DNA of 64,000 nucleotides from positions 5,084,001 through 5,148,000 of the forward strand of contig WOAB01000583.1 in NCBI GenBank assembly GCA_027886185.1, in the 5' to 3' direction. Within the stretch, counting starts at the first letter, position 1. The number at the start of each line of letters is the position of its first letter. Positions 11,191-23,266 of the stretch are shown here, piece after piece. The stretch comes from Rheum nobile. Its lineage: Eukaryota > Streptophyta > Magnoliopsida > Caryophyllales > Polygonaceae. The position numbers and the translations under genes were made by a program. The notes below the pieces were generated by a model that saw only the letters and a list, made by a program, of their open reading frames with translations, was not told the origin of the DNA and did not search any database.

Positions 11191-12392
11191 TAGATTTTGA
11201 CATGATATATGGATGATATTTTGTTTGGTAAATAAGGAAATGTGTGGTTCATAAAAAAGATAATGTAATTTGTAGAAAATTAGAATGATGAATAGGTAAA
11301 CAAACAATTTAGATTCGTGACATGACATACCTCTAAGGTTGATACATAGGAAATAGAGTAATGACTTTAGTCATAGTATATAGATATATATATATATATA
11401 TAGATTAATATAATTTTGGTATTAAAAATACCAACTTTAGATCGTCAACCATGTATCACTCTAAGTAATGATCGGAAAGCTTATTATATAATGATATTAC
11501 GTAATATAATAAGTGTAAAATATTATATGGATATAAAGAGATGAATTATACGTGTAAAATGTATAGATATAATATATATTTCCTTATTCATCTATAATGA
11601 TATCACCTAGATATATTATATAAACTATTACTAGTTAATAAGGTAAGAAAGATATAGTTATTCCAGGCTGATAATTGGGCTTTAATTTGTAAAAAAATAA
11701 AAGGATAAATAGGTAAATGAGTTAATTAAGTGGATGACTTGGCATAACTAAAACAAAACTCTGTGTGTCACACACTTAACTAAATTTTTGGAAGGTTTTA
11801 AATAAGCATTCAAACACCTTCAGAAAACCTATCCATATCAATAAACCTTCGGCAAAATCTTCTCCTCCTTAAAAACCTTGTTTTGTCAAATATATTGCCT
11901 CCTAAAAAAAAAATCATCAATGCAACTCAAACATCTATCCTAATACAATATAAAGGAGAGTCAAGTCTTTGTTAAAATTTTCACCACATGACACTCTTTG
12001 CATTTGACACATGTTTCACTTCTCCACTTTGTTTTTACTTATTTTTAAAATTATTGTAAATATTGTGTAAAAATGGGTGATTACAAGCCTTATCTGAATA
12101 CTTTTTTTCATATTTTATACTAGGACAATTTATGAGCACATAATATTTTATTATCTTTCATTAATACTTCATTTTTTATGAATGATTATTATATATTAAT
12201 AAAATTTCTAATAACAAAATGAAAATATATTTTGAAAATAAATTAGATACAATTGTCTAGTGCTACGTATTTTCTGAAATAATTTAATAAAATATTACAT
12301 CCATTAACTTTAAAATAATTACTATATATTATTTTTTAAATTTATAATACAACTTGAATAATCATAATACCGACACATGGTAGGTTTAGACT
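11191..12392. other. AT-rich intergenic DNA, nothing recognised
   Basis: Apart from a TA microsatellite near 11384-11402, I see no gene, structural RNA or clear repeat boundary here. Confidence 0.5.
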
Positions 12393-12395
12393 TTA

Positions 12396-12866
12396 GTGCT
12401 TGTTTGGTTAAAGATAGGAAGTGCAATTCCGTGAAATTTACTTCACATGAAGTAAGTTCTTGGGATTTACAATTCCTAGGAATTAAGAAATTATGTTTGG
12501 TTAACATTTTAATCATGTGATATTGAAAACTACATTTTGTTTGGTTGGATATAGGAAGTTTGCAGGAATTTATATAAAATTACTACTATAACCCTATAAA
12601 AAAAAAAAATAGTTATTCAGATACATCATCAAACAATAGTAATATTTTGAGATAGGGTAATTAGGTGATTAAAATAATGGGGGAAGAAAATCTTACCTAC
12701 CCCTTCTAGGTAAGTTTACTTCTTGTATAATAGAGGAATTATAAATCCCATTAATTTAAATACATGAGTTTTCTAGATAGAAAAAAGTTAACCAAACACA
12801 TGTACTTAATTTCACTTCTTGGGATATTTAAATTCCCATAAATTTGCTTCCAAACCAAACAAGCAC
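12396..12866. mobile_element. Tourist-like (PIF/Harbinger) MITE
   Basis: Terminal inverted repeats GTGCTTGTTTGGTT and AACCAAACAAGCAC, flanked on both sides by the 3-bp duplication TTA (12393-12395 and 12867-12869), as expected of PIF/Harbinger. It is 471 bp and non-coding. Related copies lie at 29565-30076 and 39626-39984. Confidence 0.8.
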
Positions 12867-12871
12867 TTAGA

Positions 12872-12880
12872 CTAGTTTGG
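12872..12880 (+). repeat. Left 9-bp target duplication of the large MULE
   Basis: CTAGTTTGG here is repeated exactly at 24201-24209. Nine bp is the Mutator length. Confidence 0.75.
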
Positions 12881-13872
12881 GAGGAATTTGGGCCCATTGG
12901 CCCCCTATAAGTTTCTAATTCAATAAAATAGCCCTAAATACTTTTTGTTTATTTTCCAACAGCCCCTTTATAAACCACATTCTCCCCCCTCTCTCCGGCT
13001 TCCTCTCTCGCTGGACATCGCGCTCTCGCTCCCGATTTTCAAGTGTCAAGCTCAATTTCTGTCGATCTCTCTCTCGGTCACGCTTTCGATCTCGTTGTCG
13101 TCTCCCACAAGCCAGGTTGTCTCCGGAAATCTCCCTCTCTCTCGCTGGAAATCTCGCTCTTTCGCTCATGATTTTCATCCGATTTCAAAGAGAAATTTTA
13201 TGTCGATCTCTCTCTCGATCTCGTTGTCTTCTCCCACACTTCATCATCTCTTGTCGATCAAAGTCAGGTTGTAGCATTTCTCTATCGAACAAGTTTGATT
13301 TCTTCCTTTTTTGGCTTAAACTAGTTTCTATGGTTTCGATTACACCTACATTGTACTTTGGATCACGCATTAGTTTCGATTACACCTATTTTCTAGTGTT
13401 TCGATTTCATTTCGTTGTAGTTAGGGTTAGGTATTCAAGCATTTTTATGTCCATTTCACTCTTTCGCTTCTAATGACACTATTTTATATGTCATTGCACT
13501 TTGAATGCTTCATGATAGTGTTTTATGACACTTGGTTGGCGTCATTCTTAGTTTATATGATCTTAATGACACTTTCCATGCTTCATGGTGTCATTCTTAG
13601 TGTATATGATCTTAATGACACTTCTAGACACTATAAAATGATAATGACACTTCTAGCACCACAATGACACTTTTATGGTGTCATTCTTAGTTTATATGAT
13701 CTAAATGAAACTTTCCATGCTTCATTCCAGTTTATATGACACTATAAAATGATAATTACACTTTTTATCCACAGTTGTCGATTATATATTTTGTTTAATG
13801 ACACTTCTAGCACCACAGTGACACTTTTTTATATGCTTCTAATGACATTTTCTACAAAATGCAGGTTTGAGC
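12881..13872 (+). promoter_or_regulatory. MULE left end, CT-rich leader upstream of the Ulp1-like gene
   Basis: Holds a strongly CT-rich tract (about 12985-13260, TCTCTCTCTCG-like runs) typical of a plant 5' leader or promoter, then the first AATGACACT motifs from 13473. A TTTCTACAAAATGCAG at 13850-13864 could be the acceptor of a leader intron just before the start codon at 13873. The Arg-rich frames on the opposite strand reflect the CT bias. Confidence 0.4.
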
Positions 13873-16800
13873 ATGTCTACCATCAAGTGCAAATATTTTG
13901 TTAATCCAGCAGACCGCTTTATGGCAAGGATTAATTTTTACCATAGGCAGAATCTGTTTGATCTTTTGAAAGAAAATCTCCCCCCATCTGATTGGGATAA
14001 GCTGTGCAATGGCTGCTTTGGTTCTATTGTACAACTTGAATATAAACTGAAGTTACATGCTCAAATAATGCATTATGTGTTGTTAAATGAGATAGTGACT
14101 AAGAAAACAAAAGAATTGTGGTTTCTAGTTCGCGGCAATATCACTCGTTTCTCAATAAAGGAGTTTGCTGCCATAACTGGATTAAATTGCAATGCTTCTG
14201 ATTTTCCTTCAACACCCCTACCTGAGTTTGACACTAAAATTGAGCTGGGTATAAAAAGGTGTACTTATGAGAAATTGCTTGATATGTTTGTGAAAGAGAA
14301 AGATCTAGTGAGAAAGCTGAGGTTTGCTCACGTGTTGATCCTTGAGGGAGTGATATTGACTAAGCAGCGAGGCCATCCTATTGAATCCCATGTGTTTTAT
14401 CTGGCGTTTGATATGGAGTCATTTCAGAAGCATCCATGGGGTAGGGAATCATACCTTCTCTTGATTAGATCACTTAGGCATGTCAATCGTGAAAATCGTG
14501 AAATAGATCAAAATTCGAGATTTGGTTATAATATCTTTGGCTACCCGCTTGCTTTTCAGGTACTAATGACAATTTCTTATCCTGAATGATACTTTTTCAT
14601 ACCTGCAATGCATTAGATATTAAGTTTAGTGACACTATCCATGCTTGCTTTTCCAGAATCATAATGACACTTTACTAGATCTTTAAATGACACTTTCCAT
14701 GCTTTTAATGACACTATCCATGCTTACAATGACACTTTCCATTCCAGTTTATGACACTTTATTCCCAATGACACTTTATTCACTGTGGCTTGTTATTTTT
14801 GTTTGGGGATATGACACTATTTTTATATGTTGCATCATAATGACACTTTTTTAGAATTTATGTTAGTTCATACGCTTATAATGACACTATCAACACTTCA
14901 TTCCAGTTTATATGACACTTTTTGGAGTTTATTTTTATATGTTGTTTCACTTTTTAAGGACACTTTAAATTGTTACAGTTGTGGATACTGGAGACATTCC
15001 CAAATTTGATTGATGTTGCTCATTTCTCATGCAAACCTGTAAAAACATTGCCATGTTGTGTTCGTTGGAGTAGTACAGATGACGAAAAGCTTGCCACACG
15101 GTTGCAGGTTTTTAATGCCACTAACGATCCAGAATTTGTATGTATCCTTTTCTGCATTTATATTATTTATTCAATTCATTACTTTGATGTATAATATAGT
15201 TTCTGACACTTTTTCCCTTTTTTTGTGTCTTTCAGTCTTCTGTTTTATCATCTCCTGTTGTGTTGGAACAATTTAAGGACGTTGGTTTCACAACGGAAGT
15301 GGCTGATGAAGACTTCGATGCAGTAGCTGAAAGTTGGATGTCTGGTGAAGAGGGTCTTGTTATAAAAGGCGAGTATGACGATGATGATGATGATGACTTT
15401 GAATCACCACCAAAAAAATTGTGCATAGGTTTTCATCAAACTGATGAGGAGAATAAGGTCAACCCAATTGAACCAGTAAAGCTGGACAAAGGAAAACATG
15501 TATGTGGTTGTAGACTTCAACTTCATAGGAAGTCAATTGCTAAAAAAATTAAGTGTGAAGAGGAGTGCAAGAGTGAAAAGAAGGAAAATAGAGAACAGAA
15601 GGAAAAGAGGGCTAAGAAGGTAATGACACAATTTTCTAATGATATTTTAGTGGCATATTTGTTTCGTAATGACAGTTTATGACACTTTTCTTTTCTGAAT
15701 TTTGGATGACACTATTTGTTATCACAGATTATGCAATATTTGTTTACTAATGACACTTTTTCTTCTTGATTTTAGTTGATATCCCTCTAATGACACTATT
15801 ATATAATGACTGTTATGTGACATTTGTTAATGACACTTTATTACACTTTTATATTATGATGTTATAATGACACTACTTCCAATGACACATTATGCATCAC
15901 AATGACACTTTTCCTTCTTGGTTTTACTTGATATGAACACTATTATATAATGACAGTTTATGGCATATTTTTTAATAACACTTTATTGCACTTTTCTATT
16001 CTGGTGTTGTAATTACACTACTTCTAATGACACATTATGCCATATGTGATTGTTAATGACACTTTGTACTAAACTTTGTGTTTTTGTGCAGAAATCATCA
16101 CCCGCTATCCGTTCACTCAAGTTTAAATTCAAAGGCCCTGTTGTTAATGACACTCTACCAACTCAAGAGAAGATAGAAAAGAAAAAAGATCTTCTTGCGA
16201 AGAAAGAAGAAAATAAAGCATATGAGAGCCAAAATATTCCTGAATGGGGACAAGTCCTTCTTGATAGTATGAAGGTTCAGCAGATGGCCATGAGAGAGAT
16301 TCAATTTGCTGTTAATGACAACAAAGGCCAGATTGAAAAATTGCTCAAGAATGTTAAAAGTATTCTAACTCTTCTCATGGGTAGAAACGAACCTTCTACG
16401 GATGAAGATGATGATCTTATTAAAGTGAATCCTAAAGGAGGACAAGATGAGAAAACAATGGTTGAGGGTGAGACTGTACAATCTGTAGCACCTGAGAAGG
16501 ATGAAAATTGTGTCGACAAGGAGGATGGAACTATGGTCCAAGAGGTGGCTGATGAACAAATGGTGGACAATGTACAAGTAGCACCTAAGGAGGATGGAAA
16601 TTCTCTAAACAAGGCTGACGAAACAATAGCACCTGATGAGGATGGAAATACGGTCAACAAGGATGACGAAACAATGGTCGATAATGTTGATTTTGAGTCA
16701 CTTGTGGCAAAACTGTTGACTATGTTGAATCTCTAGTGATCGAAAATGTTGAAGAAACTTTGGTCGACAAGGTAACGACTGAGCCTGATCCATTTAAATA

Positions 16801-17124
16801 TGTCATTAATAGTGAGTGTGATATCCAAGACGGAACAACGTTTGGAAACATGGATCTAGATGAAGTTGCCACTGATGCAATGGATGAAGATAAAATTATT
16901 GCTCAAATTGCCAAAGAAGTTATGTTGCATTCAAGTGATAGTGTAACTGCTGGAGATGTTCAAGAGAAATCATTGTTTTGCATTCCAGGTAACTCATATG
17001 AATCCCAAATACTCTGAAGTATATATTATTTGTGTATTCAGAATTTAATGCTTTACTGTGTTATGTTTTAGAATCTGTTACCGGTTGTTCCTCGAGCAAA
17101 GTTCAGTGTGACCAAATAAATGAT

Positions 17125-17340
17125 GGGAAACAAGAAGAGGGAGATGCTGGGAAGCAAGAAGAGGGAGATGCTGGGAAGCAAGAATAGGGAGATGCTGGGA
17201 AGGAAGAAGGAGATGCTGGGAAGCAAGAATAGGGAGATGCTGGGAAGGAAGAAGGAGATGCTGGGAAGCAAGAAGAGGGAGATGTTGGGAAGGAAGAAGG
17301 AGATGCTGGGAAGCAAGAAGAAGGAGATGCTGGACAACAA
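17125..17340 (+). repeat. Coding minisatellite in the Ulp1-like gene
   Basis: About nine tandem units of 21-24 bp encode variations on EGDAGKQE and GDAGKEE. Two units carry GAG-to-TAG changes, giving two in-frame stops 45 bases apart. Confidence 0.85.
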
Positions 17341-17720
17341 GACGAGAATAACGATGGGAAGAAACAAGCAAAAACCATTCTTACTAAAAATAAGAAGGCC
17401 AAAAAGCGCAAGTACATTCCTCTTTCAAAGATACCTCGCTTTTCCTTCTATGATAATACGGATCGTAAAGAACTCCATGACTTCCATCGTAATGGGTATG
17501 TATACTATTTTCTACTGATTATTATTATGGTTATGACATTTTTATCCAGAAATTTTAACTATGAACTTTCTTTTTTTCTATCAGTGATCCAGAAGATACA
17601 TTCCGTGGACATGAAGTCGCTTTAAAGCCTGAATTCTTTGACAATCTTATGAAAAATGGATGTTGGCTAGGAGATGAGGTAAGCTGTGATTGCAATGACA
17701 CTTTCTTGTATTGATACTTT

Positions 17721-18255
17721 ATTTGTAATGACACTTTTATTGCCTTGTGATGTTGTAATGACACTTTTGTAATTCCATGGCAGTGTCATTGCAATATCAC
17801 AGTGTTGTACTTCAATGTTTCCTAATGACACTTTTTTGTTCAACAAAGTGTCACTTTAGTTTCAATAACACTTTTTTGTTCTACAATGACACTTTTATTT
17901 CAATGACACTATTTGTCTGCAGTTACACTTTATTTTTAATGACACTTTTTTCTTCAATGACTCTTTTGTTTCAATGACACTTTTTGTTCTTCAATGACAC
18001 TTTAATTTCAATGACACTATTTGTCCGCAGTGACAGTTTAATAATACAAATGACACTTTTTTCCTTCAGTGACTCTTTTGTTTCAATGACACTTTTTGTT
18101 CTTCAATGACAGTTTAATTTCAATGACACTATTTATCTACAGTGACAGTTTAATAATACAAATGACATTTTTTTCCTTCAGTGACTCTTTTGTTTCAATG
18201 ACACTTTTTGTTCTTCAATGACACTATTTAGTTTCAATGACACTTTTCGTTCTAG
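17721..18255 (+). repeat. Segmental duplication, copy 1 (Ulp1-like intron)
   Basis: Matches 19400-20030 nearly base for base over several hundred bases, including non-motif words such as TGCCTTGTGATGTTGTAATG and CAATATCACAGTGTTGTAC. Confidence 0.85.
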
Positions 18256-19399
18256 CTTCTCACTTTAATTTCAGTGTCATTTTTCTGTTGTAATGACACT
18301 TTTTTTATTCCATGACATTGTAATGACACTTTTCTGATTTGTTTACATGATCTTTGTACTAGTGAGACACTTTGATGCAATAACACTGTTTTGATTTGTT
18401 TACATGATCTTTGTTTTCTCAGCATATTAGTGAGGCTCTTTTTCACATGTGCAAGCGTATTCATGAAAATTCTAATTTGTTCAAGGACAGTGTGGTTTTG
18501 GATTGGCTTTGGTACAAGAGGTTCAATGAACCTCTTATCAAAAGATACATGTTTGGTGAAGATAAGATTCCAGAGACATTCAATTTGTATTTTGATGGTT
18601 CCAATCCAAACTATTTTGGCAAATCTTGGTACCATGGGGTTATAAAGGTATACACACCATTTAATTTGGAGAATAAGCATTGGATTGGTCTAGAAATCAA
18701 CTTGGCTGAATCCAAAATCAGAGTATTGGATTGTTTTCATCATTTGTATAAGGACAACAAGCTTAAGGCCTTCCTTGAACCTTTGTTGGATTTCTTGCAT
18801 GTTTTGATGCGTCGTACTGGGCGTTTCTCGCACCTTGGCACATTTGAAGAATCTTTTACCTGGTTCAGAGATATGTCTCTCCCGCAAGATTGTGCAGGGT
18901 AAACACACTTCTTTCCTTCCTCTATCACTTATGACAGATTATTCAATTGATTGACACAATTTTCCATTTGTTATTATTTTACAGTGGCAACTGTGGTATA
19001 TATACAATCAAGTATATTGAAGCAATTGTTTTCGGATCAAGCATTGCAGATCTAGATGATACACATATGAGAGCACATAGGGAGAAGATTGCTATTGATT
19101 TGTTCAAGCGTACTTGGACATGGAAACCTTTACCTGATGCATAGTGATTTGTATCTTGTTTTATAGAACTATGATGACATTGGCACAAATCTGGATGTCT
19201 TTTATATGTAATGGTACTTTGTCGAGCAGAATTATGTAACCTTTTTAGTTATAATGTAAAGAATTCTGATGTAATGACATTCAGTGTTTTAATGACACTT
19301 TTATTCTAATGACACTTTTATTCTAATGACACTTTTATTCTAATGACACTATTCAGTACTGGTATTCTAATGACACTATTCTAATGACACTATTCCCAT

Positions 19400-20030
19400 A
19401 TTTGTAATGACACTTTTCTTGCCTTGTGATGTTGTAATGACACTTTTGTTATTCCATGACAGTGTCATTTGCAATATCACAGTGTTGTACTTCAATGTTT
19501 CCTAATGACACTTTTTTGTTCAACAAACAGTCACTTTAGTTTCAATAACACTTTTTTGTTCTACAATGACACTTTTATTTCAATGACGCTATTTGTCTGC
19601 AGTTACACTTTATTTTAAATGACACTTTTTCCTTCAGTGACTCTTTTGTTTCAATGACACTTTTTGTTCTTCAATGACACTTTAATTCCAATGACACTAT
19701 TTGTCTGCAGTGACAGTTTAATAATACAAATGACACTTTTTTCCTTCAGTGACTCTTTTGTTTCAATGACACTTTTTGTTCTTCAATGACACTATTCTAA
19801 TGACATTATTCCCATATCTGTAATGACACTTTTCTTGCCTTGTGATGTTATAATGACACTTTTATTTCAATGACACTATTTGTCTGCAGTTACACTTTAT
19901 TTTTAATGATACTTTTTTCCTTCAGTGACTCTTTTGTTTCAATGACACTTTTTTCCTTCAGTGATTCTTTTGTTTCAATGACACTTTTTGTTCTTCAATG
20001 ACACTATTTAGTTTCAATGACACTTTTCGT
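19400..20030 (+). repeat. Segmental duplication, copy 2 (between the two MULE genes)
   Basis: Direct repeat of 17721-18255, offset by about 1.68 kb, with an extra stretch near 19794-19920 made of partly duplicated motif sequence. Confidence 0.85.
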
Positions 20031-20288
20031 CTACTTTCAACACCAAAGTGATTCTAATGACACTTTTCACAGAATTCCAATAATCTGACATTGTCTATAG
20101 AAATTCGAGATTCTAATGACACTTTTTTAATGTTATATAACTCTTTAACAAAAAGTGTAATGACAATCTAGTATAAGTCTTAACCATAAAATCTGTATTA
20201 ATGACACTTTAGTATAAAATCTGTTTTAATGACACTTTAGTATAATTCTTCAACAAATTGTGAATTCTCCTTACTCCACTTGCATCAT

Positions 20289-23266
20289 TTAGCCACTGTT
20301 GCTTGCTGCCGTGTTCTTGCATGTTTTTTTGTTGTGTCCAGCTATCCCACATGTTCCACACTTCACTGTCTTCTTTCTTGTCTTCTTAATGACACTTTTC
20401 TTAAATTCTCCTTCAGAGGGAAGCCTATGCTTTCTTTGCCTGCCAACCTTCTTTTTATATTCTGGTGGGAGACATACTATCTTGCTAACATCTTCAGGTA
20501 CAGTCCATGATGATTTCATAGGCACCAGGTATACAATTTCCTGGTATGCCATGCTCCACTTCTCAAAGCAATAATAGGGACTTAGAAATTCAGTAATTGT
20601 ACCGTTAACCTTTCGAATGGCAGCCATGGCATGTGTACATGGGATTTTGTCCAAATCAAAAACCCTGCAGCTGCATGTTCTGTTTGACAGATTTACTACA
20701 CCAGTGAAGTTCCCACCAGATACCTCAAACTCAACTTGGTTTAGTTTCTTTACTTCATATCTTCTCGACTCCTTGTACCTTGCCTCTACCACATTCTTCA
20801 CATGTGGTGGCAATTCTTTGTTGTTCCGTAATGCAAGTTCCCGGCGCTTATTAAACCAACTTGAAAGCAAAGCCCTAATGTAATCCAGAAGAGCAACTAC
20901 TTGGTACGATCTAGCTTCTCTCAAAACTAAGTTTATGCTTTCTGAGTTGTTTGTTGTCATTATGTTGTATCTGTCACCTGGACAGTGAGCTCGAGCCCAC
21001 TTTTGCAATTTTGCAATAATAAGGTAGCTCGCCATTTCTGGATTGATGGCACATATTTGGTTGAACCATTCATCAAACTCTGTGATTGTATAGGCATCAG
21101 CTGCATTTGAGAACAATCTAATGACACCTTTGTCCTTGTATCTTGTCTTTAGATTCTATTTTAGGTGTCACGTGCAAACCAGATGTGTTGTTGAACTGTA
21201 CACTGTCTTTATAGCTTTTCCAATGCTTATGTGTCGATCTGAGATAATCATCAATTCAGGTGAAGATGGGATGACATTATGCATTTGTTGGAAAAACCAA
21301 GACCATGATTTATCATTCTCTGAATCAACCACGGCATATGCAAGAGGATAGATTTGATTGTTTGCATCCTGCGCAGTCGCGATCATTAGATTGCCCTCAA
21401 ACTTCCCATGTAGAAATGTACCATCCACCATGATAACCTAGCAGAAAATATCAATGACACTTTAGATTTGTATTAATGACACTTAATTGTCAAGGCAGAA
21501 GAGAAACATTTGTGACAGTTTAGACACTAATGACACTTTTTATATACACTGTGTTCTATTGAGATTCAATATTTTTGGTAATGACACTATTGTAATAGTG
21601 TACACAGTAATGACAATATACACAATGACACTATTGAAAAGTGTCAACACCATATCCACTAAGAGTGTCATTATAAATCATTCCAGTGAAACATTAATGA
21701 CAGTTTCAAACTAATGACACTTTCTAGATATACTTTGTTCTACTGACATTCAATATTTTGTTGGTAATGATACTTTACAGAGTAATGATGCAATGTTTAA
21801 CATGATAATGACAGTTCTAGAAGCTTCACAGTTTTACATGATGACACTTTTGGAAATATTATATTTTTAAATGCTAATGACACTTTCTCTTGTGTTTCTA
21901 TGACACATTATATTTTTTAAATGCTACAATAAAATTAGAGCATAATTGAAATAATGACACTCTTCAATATTCACAGCTCTTATATGCTAATGACACTTTT
22001 TCTGTGTGTTTAATGACAGTAATGTTAGAAGCTTACCTTTCTCATTGCAGCAAAACCTCTGATCGATGCTCCTATTGAAACGAATACGTACTTGAAACGG
22101 TTTTGATTATCTACCTCAAAGCATGTATATGTTCCAGTGTTTACTTTTTTCAACATATGGCAATATGAAGGTATCATTGCATAATTTTCTTCTGGAGTAC
22201 CTCTTATCAAGTTTTCAGCCCATTCCTGCGCTTTCCAAGCTTTCCAGTAGCTCACATCTTGATACCACTCATTCCTCATATCATTCTGAATCATGTTAGC
22301 ATTTGGTCCCTTCTTAACACCTATGAACCTATACTTTACAAGAACAAACACGTTAATTTCATACGCAATCAAAAATCAACAAGATATGTAATTATATACT
22401 GTCATTATAAAATATTTTACCTTGTTTTTATCTGCTGAGCAACAGTTTTATACGTAGGTTTAGAGTGTCTTTCACATCTTGCATTAAGCGAGCAAGTATG
22501 TTCATCAATCATTTTCTTGATCTCAAAGTATTCAGAACCCTTCAATTTTGCAGCCCTTACTCTCCATTTGCAGTTGGCATCCACACATAACAGCTTGTAT
22601 AATTCTGAATTTGACTTGAAAACTTTGTATCCAAAATTCTCACGCATCGCCATATTTTTTATGGCAGTTTTCAAGTCATCTTTAGTCTTAAACAATTGCC
22701 CTACATGCAGAAAATCATGCCCCGTAGGAAGAGCATAATCATTGACCTTTGAAAGTTTCCCTATCTTCAATGACAATTTGTCATTATTCTGCGTACTAAA
22801 ATCCAGAGGCAAGTCCTCTTCAGCAACCACCAAAGGCACTATGTCATCACACTGAACCCTACAATCTAACTGCAAAATGCTCCTCAGCAACCACCATTCT
22901 ATTCTCTTCAACGAGTGCCAATACATGTTCTTCAACTGTCAACATATTAGTTGTAGATACATACAATGGAAGTGTCCATGATACCTGAGGACACTCATTG
23001 ATTTCAACAAACGATTTGTAATCTTCGTCTGTATCAACTATATATGGCTCCGTTAGCTTCTGAAAATGGTTCAAATGACCTAAGACTATGTCAGAACATG
23101 ACGAATCTAGCTTGAACCTATCTATAGTCATCTTCTTAAGCTCTCCCAACATCAAAGTGTCATTAACCATAAATGCTTTTGATGTGGTTTTGCCAGCATA
23201 AACACAACATCCCTCTTTTACTTCCCATTCTCCTCTAGAGAACACTGTTAGGATTCTCATCTGCAT
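20289..23266 (-). pseudogene. mudrA: MuDR-type transposase of the MULE (decayed)
   Basis: Minus-strand pieces: 23266-about 22870, about 22870-22422, 22328-22037 and 21437-20289. The N-terminal part includes GHDFLHVGQLFKTKDDLKTA, typical of the MuDR N-terminal domain. The MULE DDE core shows VDGTFLHGKFEG and MIISDRH. The C-terminal exon has a SWIM zinc finger (CSCRVFDLDKIPCTH) and a CCHC knuckle (CGTCGIAGHNKKTC). Introns at 22421-22329 and 22036-21438 have GT-AG borders; the larger is full of AATGACACT motifs. Lesions: in-frame TGA at 21170-21168 and TAG at 21158-21156, and an apparent frame change near 22860-22870. Confidence 0.85.

Larger units (their letters stand above)
13873..19144 (+). 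pseudogene. DUF1985 / Ulp1-type SUMO-protease-like gene of the MULE
   Basis: Exons inferred from GT/AG borders and protein continuity: 13873-14559, 14979-15137, 15236-15619, 16092-16736, 16737-16988 (shifted frame), 17072-17495, 17585-17678, 18423-18898, 18985-19144. The first two exons encode a DUF1985-like domain (SIKEFAAITGLNC). The middle is acidic and lysine-rich. The last two encode a C48 peptidase domain with His in NKHWIGLEI, Asp in RVLDCF, Gln in SLPQDCAG and Cys in GNCGIYTIKY, so the catalytic residues are present. Lesions: a frameshift near 16736, and in-frame TAG codons at 17185-17187 and 17230-17232. It presumably arose from a host Ulp1 family gene and would act on SUMO-type conjugates if functional. 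The genes' 3' ends face each other. Confidence 0.8.

Noticed and set aside
12915..13370. Arg/Glu-rich minus-strand frames
   Set aside because: They are the reverse reading of a CT-rich leader and have low complexity without any domain.
17068..17417. Three overlapping minus-strand frames with repeated Leu-Pro-Ser words
   Set aside because: Shadows of the coding minisatellite on the plus strand.
17120..17518. Plus-strand frame of repeated KKREMLGS words
   Set aside because: Off-frame reading of the minisatellite; it does not join the flanking Ulp1-like exons in frame.
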